Shown in pieces: positions 18,887 through 26,433 of a stretch of DNA of 64,000 nucleotides; the first letter of the stretch is position 1; each line of letters opens with the position of its first letter. The position numbers and the translations under genes were made by a program. This DNA is from CBDCZI01 sp965224495. GTDB lineage: Bacteria > Bacteroidota > Bacteroidia > Cytophagales > JAAEPT01. The stretch spans positions 1-64,000 of the forward strand of contig CBDCZI010000014.1 in the NCBI GenBank assembly GCA_965224495.1, read 5' to 3'. Below the pieces are notes generated by a model that saw nothing but the letters and a program-made list of their open reading frames with translations, was not told where the DNA came from and did not search any database.

Positions 18887-20164
18887 TTAATCATTTAATC
18901 TTAAAGTCACCGCCAACTTATGAGCATCAAGTTCCTCCGCTGCTGCCATGATTTCTATTGCAGGACCTAAATTTTGAATTCCTTGTTTAGAAATCTCTTG
19001 AAACGTTACCATTTTCACAAACGAATCTAAAGAAACGCCAGAATACATTGCTGCATAACCATTTGTTGGTAAAGTATGGTTTGTTCCCGATGCGTAATCC
19101 CCTGCTGACTCTGGTGTATAAGGTCCCAAAAACACCGAACCTGCATTTTGAATTTGAGGAATCAAATCATTGTAATTTTCGTTTTGTAAAATCAAGTGTT
19201 CAGGTGCGTAAGCATTTATTACCTCTACCGCTTTCTTTATCGATTCAATAACAATGGTTTTACTGTTCTCTAACGATTTTAAAGCAAACTCTTTTCTTGG
19301 TAAATCCGCTACTATTTTAGTAATCGATTGGTTTACCTTTTCTGCCATATTAGCGTCTGTTGTTACGTGAATAGCTTGAGAATCCATTCCGTGTTCGGCT
19401 TGTGACAATAAGTCAACTGCTATGAAATCAGGGTTAGATTGCTTGTCACTCAATACCAAAACTTCAGAAGGACCTGCAGGCATATCTATCGCTAATCCTT
19501 CTTTTTGCACCATCTGCTTGGCAGTAGTTACAAATTGATTTCCTGGTCCAAATATTTTATAAACCGCAGGGACACTTTCCGTTCCGTAAGTCATTGCTCC
19601 AATCGCTTGTGCTCCTCCCGATTTTATTACTTTCGTTACGCCTAACAAATTAGCGGTATAAAGAATGGCTGGGTGTATTTTACCTTGTTTATTTGGTGGC
19701 GTACACAATACTATCTCTGAGCAACCTGCTATTTTCGCAGGAGTTACTAACATTAAAATTGTACTAAACAACGGTGCTGTTCCTCCTGGTATATACAAAC
19801 CAACTTTTTCTATTGGTCTCGCCTCTCGCCAACAAATTACTCCTTTTGAAGTTTCCACCTTTTCGGGTATTGTTTGTTGTGCCTTGTGAAATTTCTCAAT
19901 ATTTGATTTTGCTACTCCAATTGCTTGTTTCAATTCTTCGCTTACCAAACTGATTGCTTCGGTAAACTCCTCTTCACTCACCAATAGCTGGTCTAACTCC
20001 ACTCCATCAAACTTAGAGGCAAATGCTTTTAACGCCTTGTCTCCATTTATTTTCACTTCATCAAGAATGCCTTGTACAGTCGTTTCTAACCCGCTTCTTT
20101 CGAAAACAGGACGCTGTAAAATTTCTTTAAATTCTTGGTCTGATGGATTGATATATGTATTCAT
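18887..20164 (-). CDS. hisD: Histidinol dehydrogenase
   Basis: Catalyses the last two NAD-dependent oxidations of histidine synthesis. The 425 residues contain the hallmark segments VGLYIPGGTAPLFSTILMLV near 115, SGGAQAIGAMTYGT near 188, FGPGNQFVTTAKQMVQ near 207 and DMPAGPSEVLVLSD near 227, plus zinc-site residues in DLLSQAEHGMDSQAIH near 250 and NAYAPEHLILQ near 315. It follows hisG on the same strand, but a terminator-like hairpin lies between them. No other his genes follow; kdsD is next. Confidence 0.95.
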   Translation of the reverse strand: MNTYINPSDQEFKEILQRPVFERSGLETTVQGILDEVKINGDKALKAFASKFDGVELDQLLVSEEEFTEAISLVSEELKQAIGVAKSNIEKFHKAQQTIPEKVETSKGVICWREARPIEKVGLYIPGGTAPLFSTILMLVTPAKIAGCSEIVLCTPPNKQGKIHPAILYTANLLGVTKVIKSGGAQAIGAMTYGTESVPAVYKIFGPGNQFVTTAKQMVQKEGLAIDMPAGPSEVLVLSDKQSNPDFIAVDLLSQAEHGMDSQAIHVTTDANMAEKVNQSITKIVADLPRKEFALKSLENSKTIVIESIKKAVEVINAYAPEHLILQNENYNDLIPQIQNAGSVFLGPYTPESAGDYASGTNHTLPTNGYAAMYSGVSLDSFVKMVTFQEISKQGIQNLGPAIEIMAAAEELDAHKLAVTLRLND

Positions 20165-20230
20165 TATTTTAATCTATTTTGAAAATGCCACGAACGACAA
20201 TTTACAACTACCTAAAGTAGATTTAACAAA

Positions 20231-20273
20231 AAAAGTTCCAAACGCCGATTTTCACGCTATTTGGAACTTTTTA
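20231..20273. terminator. Terminator-like hairpin between hisG and hisD
   Basis: AAAAGTTCCAAA at 20231-20242 pairs with TTTGGAACTTTT at 20260-20271, flanked by A- and T-runs so it works on either strand. In the hisG-to-hisD direction it would reduce read-through. A second inverted repeat (ATCATTCAATAG / CTATTGAATGAT, 20292-20327) overlaps the end of hisG. Confidence 0.6.
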
Positions 20274-20315
20274 TATTTTTCAGCACCTTCTATCATTCAA
20301 TAGAAGTCCTTAAAA

Positions 20316-21176
20316 CTATTGAATGATTTTTTCAATTGGTAATACAAGTAATCCTTCAGCTCCTAAAGCTCTTACTTGGTCAACAATTCCCCAAAATTCG
20401 TTTTCATTAACAACAGAAGAAATGGCACTCCATCCTTCTTTTCTCAATGAAGCAACAGATGGGCTGTTTACGCCTGGTAATAAATCACAAATCGCTTCTA
20501 CCGCTTTATCTGGAGCGTTAAGCATAATGTATTTTGTGTTTTTCGCAGACATTACCGCTTTCATCCTGAATAAAAGACTATCTAAAATAGCTTCTTTTTC
20601 AGCATTCATATTTTTATTAGCAACTAAGATGGCTTCCGAATGAAATATTTTTTCAGCTTCTTTCAATCCGTTAGCGACCAACGTACTCCCTGAACTTACG
20701 ATATCACAAACCGCATCAGCCAAACCGATACTTGGTGCAATCTCTACAGAACCTGTAATTACGTGGATATTTGCCGATACTCCATTCTTTTTCAAGTAAT
20801 CTCCCAACAAGTTAGGGTAAGAAGTAGCAATATCTTTTCCGTCCAAATCTTTGATACCGTTGTAATCAGCTCCTTTTGGTACACCGATAGACAAACGGCA
20901 TTTAGAAAAACCTAAACGCAATTTCAAATCAACTTCTTTTTGGTATTCAACCAATACATTTTCTCCAATAATACCAATATCTGCCACGCCATCTTCTACG
21001 TATCCAGGGATATCATCATCTCTCAAATACAAAAATTCGATAGGGAAATTATAAGCGTTTGACTTCAACGTCGCACCACCTTTACTAAAGTTAATTCCAC
21101 ACTGTCTGATCAGACTTAGTGAATCTTCACTTAATCTTCCTTTTTTCTGAACGGCTATTCTTAATATCTCTCCCAT
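20316..21176 (-). CDS. hisG: ATP phosphoribosyltransferase, long form
   Basis: First enzyme of histidine biosynthesis. At 286 residues this is the long, HisZ-independent form with a C-terminal ACT-like regulatory domain for histidine feedback. Visible motifs are RIAVQKKGRLSEDSL at the N-terminus, DDDIPGYVEDGVADIGIIGE near 54, the PRPP-binding-type DIVSSGSTLVANGLKE near 158, and the C-terminal YIMLNAPDKAVEAICDLLPG. It is upstream of hisD. No histidine-rich leader peptide is evident in the 215 bases upstream, where I see nothing else. Confidence 0.95.
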   Translation of the reverse strand: MGEILRIAVQKKGRLSEDSLSLIRQCGINFSKGGATLKSNAYNFPIEFLYLRDDDIPGYVEDGVADIGIIGENVLVEYQKEVDLKLRLGFSKCRLSIGVPKGADYNGIKDLDGKDIATSYPNLLGDYLKKNGVSANIHVITGSVEIAPSIGLADAVCDIVSSGSTLVANGLKEAEKIFHSEAILVANKNMNAEKEAILDSLLFRMKAVMSAKNTKYIMLNAPDKAVEAICDLLPGVNSPSVASLRKEGWSAISSVVNENEFWGIVDQVRALGAEGLLVLPIEKIIQ

Positions 21177-21391
21177 TTGGTCAGGTTTCCACCTATTTAC
21201 TTCTTTACTAAAAATGACTTAACTTACTGGTTTACATCACCAATAAGGAGAATCATTCCTTTAATTCTATTTCAAAAAGAATTTTCTTTCCTTTTAATTA
21301 CACAAAAGTAAGAACTTAAACGTAGATTCTTGTTTTTTTTGAGAACTTTGTAACAGAGAATTTACTCTCTTGAACAAGAAACGACACACCG

Positions 21392-22084
21392 ATGATAAAA
21401 AGATATTCGATAGGAACTACATTGTCTGCTTTAAGAAAACGTTACAATGCGGTGTTACCAAAAAAATTTCGTCCTATTTTTAACGCTGGAGGAAAAAAAC
21501 CGTTACCGATTATCACCAAAAAATTTCGTCAAGAATTTAAACTTTTTAACTGGGGAATTGTTCCTGCAAATTCGCACGATGCAAAAATAGCCGACAAATT
21601 ACTCAATGCAAGAGTCGAAACGCTAAAAGTAAAACAACCCTTTTGCGACCTACTAAATAACCGTTGTCTTGTCCCTGCTGATGGTTTTTATGTTTGGAAA
21701 GAAGACGATGAAAACAACCGTCCTTACCGAGTAGTTTTACCTCACAATATAACTTTTAGTATGGCAGGTATTTTCCACGAATGGGGCGAAGAAGACGAAG
21801 ATGCTTTTGTCAAAACATTTGCTCTATTGACTTGCGAAGCGAACTCGTCTATCAAAAAATACCAAGACCGTATTCCGTTAATTATCCCTCGTCACCTCGA
21901 AGAGGATTGGCTAAACGGTAATGATATCGATACAATCACTGAAGAAGCAATCAAATACGCTCAAGATTTACAGTTTGAGATTTTTGAAGTTTCTGGATTA
22001 GTTAACGACGAAAAAAACAACAGTGCAAAGTTCATCCAAAACGAAGAACATATACTTCCTGGGCAAACGTTAAGTTTGTTTTAA
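21392..22084 (+). CDS. SRAP (YedK/HMCES)-fold protein lacking all catalytic residues
   Basis: The fold is recognisable: NWGIVPAN near 53, NARVETLK at 72, RCLVPADGFYVWK at 91-103, MAGIFHEWG at 124, and the EANSSIKKYQDRIPLIIP region at 149. Active family members use Cys2, exposed after Met removal, to crosslink to abasic sites. Here residue 2 is Ile. The conserved Glu of PADGFYEWK is Val101, and the active-site His of the IHxRMP motif is Gln158. The structural Asn72 remains. No upstream start would restore a Cys2. It is likely a non-crosslinking paralogue, perhaps DNA-binding only. Confidence 0.8.
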   Translation: MIKRYSIGTTLSALRKRYNAVLPKKFRPIFNAGGKKPLPIITKKFRQEFKLFNWGIVPANSHDAKIADKLLNARVETLKVKQPFCDLLNNRCLVPADGFYVWKEDDENNRPYRVVLPHNITFSMAGIFHEWGEEDEDAFVKTFALLTCEANSSIKKYQDRIPLIIPRHLEEDWLNGNDIDTITEEAIKYAQDLQFEIFEVSGLVNDEKNNSAKFIQNEEHILPGQTLSLF

Positions 22085-22206
22085 AACAAACGTACTTTTC
22101 GTTTTGCATAGTAGAAAATGCTATTTCTAAGTATTGACTTTTGTCCCTTTTTTTTATCGTTCCTAACACCTTTTTAGTCGTAAATTAATTATTGAACAAT
22201 CTGTGC

Positions 22207-22380
22207 ACGGCTTAGGGATAGAGGCGCCATCCTTTTTAGGGCTTTTTCTGCCCTAAAAAGATACAGCCGAAAGCCCGACCCGCCTGAGTATTTATCGGCT
22301 AATTCTCTATCTATCGCTTTTTTTGCTATGAAATAGATTAAAAACAGTTCGTAACTAAAGGGTAAGCTCCAACAAATAAT
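22207..22380 (+). ncRNA. Repeated structured intergenic element, copy 2
   Basis: Same core as copy 1 (GGCTTAGGGATAGAGGCG ... ACAGCCGAAAGCCCGACCC, later AAAGGGTAAGCTCC). The variable hairpin is longer here: CTTTTTAGGGC (22232-22242) pairs perfectly with GCCCTAAAAAG (22250-22260). Against CTTTGT/ACAAAG in copies 1 and 3 this is compensatory change, which supports a structured RNA. It occupies the gap between the SRAP-fold gene and the M3 peptidase. Confidence 0.5.
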
Positions 22381-22469
22381 AAATAGTTTATCGGACTGTC
22401 TCCTGCTTAAATAATTAGCTTTTATTTATAAATAAAGCTAATTTTACTTTATCACTTTTGAATTATACC

Positions 22470-24503
22470 ATGAGCAATCCTTTACTAAAAACAGATTTCA
22501 ATACGCCTTTCAATACGATTCCTTTCGAGGAAATCAAACTTGAACATTTTTTACCTGCTGTCGTCTCGGCTATCGAATTGGCTTCGAAAGAGATTAAAAC
22601 ATTGGTTGACAACAAACAACAAGCTGATTTTGACAACACCATTATTGCTTTAGATAGCGTAGGAGCTCAATTAGGATTGGTTTCGGGCGTGTTTTTTAAC
22701 CTCAACAGCGCAGAAACTTCGGAGGATATGCAGAAGTTGGCTCAAGAAATATCACCGTTATTAACGGATCATTCCAACGATATTTTATTGAACGAAGTCT
22801 TGTTTGAGCGAATTAAAACAGTTTATGACAATAGGAATACGCTAAACTTAGGTGCCGAATCGACGACTTTATTGGAGAAAACGTACAAAAGATTTGCAAG
22901 AAATGGGGCTTTGTTGAGTGATGATAAAAAAGAAAAACTAAGGGCTTTAAACAAAGATTTATCGTTGGCTTCATTGAAGTTTGGGGAAAATGTATTAGCT
23001 GAAAGTAACAGTTTTGAAATGCTACTTACCGACAAGAAAGAGTTGGATGGATTGCCCCAATCAGCGATTGAGGCGTCTGCTCTCTTGGCGAAAGAAAAAG
23101 AAAAAAAGGGTTGGCTCATCACTTTAGACTACCCAAGTTATATACCTTTCATCACTTATGCCGAAAATAGGGTGTTAAGAGAAAAATTGTACCGTGCGTT
23201 TAGTTCAAAAGCAAATCAAGGCAATGGCTTTGATAACAAAAAAACAGTGCTTAAAATCGCTCAACTCCGATTTGAAAAAGCCAATTTGTTAGGTTACGAC
23301 ACCCACGCACACTATATTCTCGAAGAAAGAATGGCAAAATCTTCGGAGACAGTCAAGACGTTTTTGAATGAGTTATTAGAAAAGTCATTGCCTGCCTCGG
23401 AAAATGAACGAAAAGAATTACAAGATTTCGCTATTTCGTTGGGCGGACCAAAAGAATTGCAACGTTGGGATGCCTCGTTTTACAGCGAGAAACTCAAAAA
23501 AGAAAAACTTAACTTCGATGAAGAAAAACTTAAGCCTTATTTTCAATTAGAAAAAGTAGTTGACGGTGTTTTTGAAGTTGCTAAAAAACTTTACGGTTTA
23601 TCTTTCAAAAAAAATAAAGCGATTCAAACTTACCACAAAGACGTGACGGCTTACGAAGTTTATGATGATAAAAAAGAGTTCTTGGCGTTGTTTTATGCTG
23701 ACTTTTTCCCTCGTACAGGTAAGCGACAGGGTGCTTGGATGACTTCATACAAAGGGCAGTTTGACAGAAACGGGGAAAGCCAACGTCCACACATATCTAT
23801 TGTTTGTAATTTCACCAAACCAACGGAAACACTGCCTTCGTTATTGACATTTAATGAAGTAACGACCTTGTTTCACGAGTTTGGACACGCTTTGCATGGC
23901 ATGGTGGCTGATGGGAAATACGAAGGACTTTCGGGAACAAATGTTTCGTGGGACTTTGTAGAGTTACCTTCTCAAATCTTAGAAAACTGGTGCTATGAAA
24001 AGGAATGCCTTGATTTGTTTGCTAAACATTACCAAACAGGGGAAACGATACCTCAAGAATATATCGAACAAATACAGGCAAGTTTGAAGTTTCAATCAGG
24101 GCTCGGTTCTTTACGTCAAATCAGTTTTGGGCTGTTAGATATGGCATGGCACGATACTGATCCTTCCAAAATTGATGACCCTATTACTTATGAAAACCAA
24201 GTGTCGGCAGGTACAAGTCTTTACCCAAAGGTAGAGGGCAGTTGTATGTCCACACAGTTTTCGCATATCTTCCAGGGGGGCTATTCGGCTGGGTATTACA
24301 GTTACAAATGGGCAGAGGTACTCGATGCTGATGCTTTTGAAAGTTTTCAAACGGCTGGTATTTTTGATAAAAAAACAGCTACTAACTTCCTTAACAATAT
24401 TTTATCAAAAGGAGGAAGTGAAGACCCTGCACTCTTATACAAACGTTTTAAAGGTAGAAACCCTTCAACTGATGCTTTATTGAAACGTTCGGGATTAATT
24501 TAA
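22470..24503 (+). CDS. M3-family zinc metallopeptidase (peptidyl-dipeptidase Dcp / oligopeptidase A-like)
   Basis: Zinc endopeptidase or dipeptidyl carboxypeptidase of 677 residues, similar to Dcp and PrlC. The zinc motif HEFGHALHG lies at about residues 469-477, preceded by TFNEVTTLF and followed by GTNVSWDFVELPSQILENW, which carries the third zinc ligand region. The C-terminal GGYSAGYYSYKWAEVLDADAF is typical. ATG 22470 (MSNPLLK) is chosen; the frame can be opened at a TTG four codons earlier. No signal peptide is seen, so it is probably cytoplasmic, acting in peptide turnover. Confidence 0.9.
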   Translation: MSNPLLKTDFNTPFNTIPFEEIKLEHFLPAVVSAIELASKEIKTLVDNKQQADFDNTIIALDSVGAQLGLVSGVFFNLNSAETSEDMQKLAQEISPLLTDHSNDILLNEVLFERIKTVYDNRNTLNLGAESTTLLEKTYKRFARNGALLSDDKKEKLRALNKDLSLASLKFGENVLAESNSFEMLLTDKKELDGLPQSAIEASALLAKEKEKKGWLITLDYPSYIPFITYAENRVLREKLYRAFSSKANQGNGFDNKKTVLKIAQLRFEKANLLGYDTHAHYILEERMAKSSETVKTFLNELLEKSLPASENERKELQDFAISLGGPKELQRWDASFYSEKLKKEKLNFDEEKLKPYFQLEKVVDGVFEVAKKLYGLSFKKNKAIQTYHKDVTAYEVYDDKKEFLALFYADFFPRTGKRQGAWMTSYKGQFDRNGESQRPHISIVCNFTKPTETLPSLLTFNEVTTLFHEFGHALHGMVADGKYEGLSGTNVSWDFVELPSQILENWCYEKECLDLFAKHYQTGETIPQEYIEQIQASLKFQSGLGSLRQISFGLLDMAWHDTDPSKIDDPITYENQVSAGTSLYPKVEGSCMSTQFSHIFQGGYSAGYYSYKWAEVLDADAFESFQTAGIFDKKTATNFLNNILSKGGSEDPALLYKRFKGRNPSTDALLKRSGLI

Positions 24504-24571
24504 ATTGATAGTAAATAGGTAGTTAACTAAGGTTAATTGCCTATTTTATTTTTTACTTAGGTAAAAACACC

Positions 24572-24674
24572 TATATTTGTATTGTTAGTATTTCAAAACA
24601 CAGAATTACTAAATATAAGAAATTATACAACAATCAACTATTAAAAGCCTTTTCTAAACGAAAAGGCTTTTTTT
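24572..24674 (+). ncRNA. Candidate small RNA (Bacteroidetes -7 box to terminator)
   Basis: TATATTTG at 24572-24579 matches the Bacteroidetes -7 box TAnnTTTG. No ORF starts downstream; about 90 bases later there is a strong terminator at 24643-24674. This leaves a possible transcript of roughly 90 nt between the M3 peptidase and truA. The -33 region is T-rich but not a clear TTTG. Speculative. Confidence 0.25.
24643..24674. terminator. Bidirectional intrinsic terminator
   Basis: AAAAGCCTTTT pairs with AAAAGGCTTTT around a short loop, followed on the plus side by a T7 run. It sits immediately after the minus-strand truA stop and downstream of the plus-strand peptidase. Confidence 0.85.
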
Positions 24675-24678
24675 GTGT

Positions 24679-25401
24679 TTAATAATTTACTTCTACAAGA
24701 TGCAGACCACACGCAGGAACTGAACGCCCTGCTCTTTTTCGGTTACGACTCTCAATAATGTTTTCAAATTCTTTCAAATCAATACGCTCCTCTCCTACTT
24801 CTAACAAAGTACCAACGATGGCTCTCACCATGTTTCTCAAAAAACGATTTGCCTGGATATAAAATTTCAATTGCCCATTTTCTTCGCTCCAACAAGCTTG
24901 AGTTACGGTACAATTAAAATTATTTACTTCGGTATGCACCTTGCTAAAACATTCAAAATCGGTATGCTTCATCAATAATTCACACGCTTTATTCATCAAT
25001 TCAACATTCAATTGTTTAGCAAATCGGTAACTATATTTTTCTAAAAATGGATTTTTTGTCGGATGAATAAAATATTCATAAGCCCTTGCTACTGCTCCAT
25101 ACCTTGCGTGAAAATCATCTTCTACCAGAGTAATCTTATTGATAGAGATGGTATCAGGCAACATTTTATTCAAACGAAATTGTAAATTTTCAGGAATAGC
25201 CTTTTCAATATCTACGTGTAAGATCTGTTTACGTGCATGTACGCCTGTATCTGTACGTCCACTTCCCATCGAATTTATTTTTTCTTGAAAAATAGTATAT
25301 AACTTTTCATTAATCAACGCTTGTACCGTTGGTGCATTTGGTTGTATTTGCCAACCGTGAAAGTCGGTACCATCATAAGATAATTCAATTTTATAACGCA
25401 C
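24679..25401 (-). CDS. truA: tRNA pseudouridine(38-40) synthase TruA
   Basis: Isomerises uridines 38-40 in the anticodon stem-loop of many tRNAs. The 240 residues start RYKIELSYDGTDFHGWQIQP. The catalytic aspartate is in GSGRTDTGVHARKQ near residue 51, and the C-terminal half has FLRNMVRAIVGTLLEVG. Length and motif order match the family. It diverges from the DUF4293 gene, with about 70 bases for both promoters. Confidence 0.95.
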   Translation of the reverse strand: MRYKIELSYDGTDFHGWQIQPNAPTVQALINEKLYTIFQEKINSMGSGRTDTGVHARKQILHVDIEKAIPENLQFRLNKMLPDTISINKITLVEDDFHARYGAVARAYEYFIHPTKNPFLEKYSYRFAKQLNVELMNKACELLMKHTDFECFSKVHTEVNNFNCTVTQACWSEENGQLKFYIQANRFLRNMVRAIVGTLLEVGEERIDLKEFENIIESRNRKRAGRSVPACGLHLVEVNY

Positions 25402-25469
25402 GATTGTGTTGAGTTCTTTGGTGAATAAAAGCTTTCGCCGTAGTTTTACACAAACTTAAAGAAATTAAT

Positions 25470-25940
25470 ATGTTACAAAGAATACAAACCTTATTTTTAT
25501 TAGGTGTTGCCCTCTGTATGACTGCTACAGCTCTTTTACCTGTTTGGCATTACACCACAACAAACGACACCTTTCATTTGGCAATGGGCGAGTTGGTACA
25601 TTCCTCACAAGAAATTGAAAACAGTATAAATATGATTTATTTATTAGCGATTGCTATTACGGCAGGAGCGATTGCTTTTATCACTATTTTTAAGTTCAAA
25701 AACAGACGTTTTCAAATGAAATTATCGTTATTAAATAGCTTGTTAATCATCATATACATGGTACTAACCTTTGTTTTTGTTCCTTTTCAGGCGGAAAAAC
25801 TGTTAGGTTCTGAAATATTAGGCATTCATTTATGTCCTCCTTTCTACTTGACTGTTTTAGCTCTAATTTTCAATATTTTAGCCAGAGTATTTATCAAAAA
25901 AGACGAGGACTTAATTCGCTCAGTTGATCGTATTCGTTAG
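25470..25940 (+). CDS. DUF4293-family membrane protein
   Basis: 156 residues with four hydrophobic segments: LFLLGVALCMTATALLPVW, NMIYLLAIAITAGAIAFI, LLNSLLIIIYMVLTFVFVPF and FYLTVLALIFNILARVFI. It ends in a charged cytoplasmic tail (KKDEDLIRSVDRIR). The opening MLQRIQTLFLL and overall layout match DUF4293, a Bacteroidetes-specific family with no assigned function. Confidence 0.75.
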   Translation: MLQRIQTLFLLGVALCMTATALLPVWHYTTTNDTFHLAMGELVHSSQEIENSINMIYLLAIAITAGAIAFITIFKFKNRRFQMKLSLLNSLLIIIYMVLTFVFVPFQAEKLLGSEILGIHLCPPFYLTVLALIFNILARVFIKKDEDLIRSVDRIR

Positions 25941-25951
25941 TAACGAACAAA

Positions 25952-26431
25952 CTATTCTACAAAAAACCAACCATGACTTCCTGCCATTGCTCCGATAATT
26001 GTAACTAAACTAAAAGTCAAAAGTACCCAATGAAACCGATGAATAAATCGAAAAGTTTTGTCTGGGTCTTTGGCTGTGTACTTTTTATATAACTTATGCA
26101 ACACAAAAGGCTCTAATATAAATAAAACAACTGTAAAAAGTACCCACACAACAGTCATTGCTGTTACCCACCAATATTTGAGTTGACCGTAACGGTTCCA
26201 CGCATTCAAAACATCTAACATATAAAAACCTGACACCGCAGTAAGCACGGTTGCAAACTTAGCGATTAAGGCAAATTTACCTTCAATCATTTCAAAAGTA
26301 ACGACTTTATCTTTTTTCGATTGCATTTGTTTGATAGCAGGAATGATAACTGTGGTAACCATCGCTACACCTCCTATCCATATAACAACAGCTACGATAT
26401 GTACAATCCGAGCAAAAGTAAAATATTCCAT
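25952..26431 (-). CDS. CopD-like/DUF2269-type membrane protein, last gene of an iron-uptake operon
   Basis: 159 residues with four predicted transmembrane helices. The N-terminal FARIVHIVAVVIWIGGVAMV carries a helix with a conserved His as in CopD and related heme- or copper-associated membrane proteins. More histidines lie in RFIHRFHWVLL near the third and fourth helices. It starts two bases after the TonB receptor stop, so it is almost certainly cotranscribed with the iron-uptake genes. A role in reduction or transfer of metal is plausible but unproven. Confidence 0.6.
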   Translation of the reverse strand: MEYFTFARIVHIVAVVIWIGGVAMVTTVIIPAIKQMQSKKDKVVTFEMIEGKFALIAKFATVLTAVSGFYMLDVLNAWNRYGQLKYWWVTAMTVVWVLFTVVLFILEPFVLHKLYKKYTAKDPDKTFRFIHRFHWVLLTFSLVTIIGAMAGSHGWFFVE

Positions 26432-26433
26432 AA

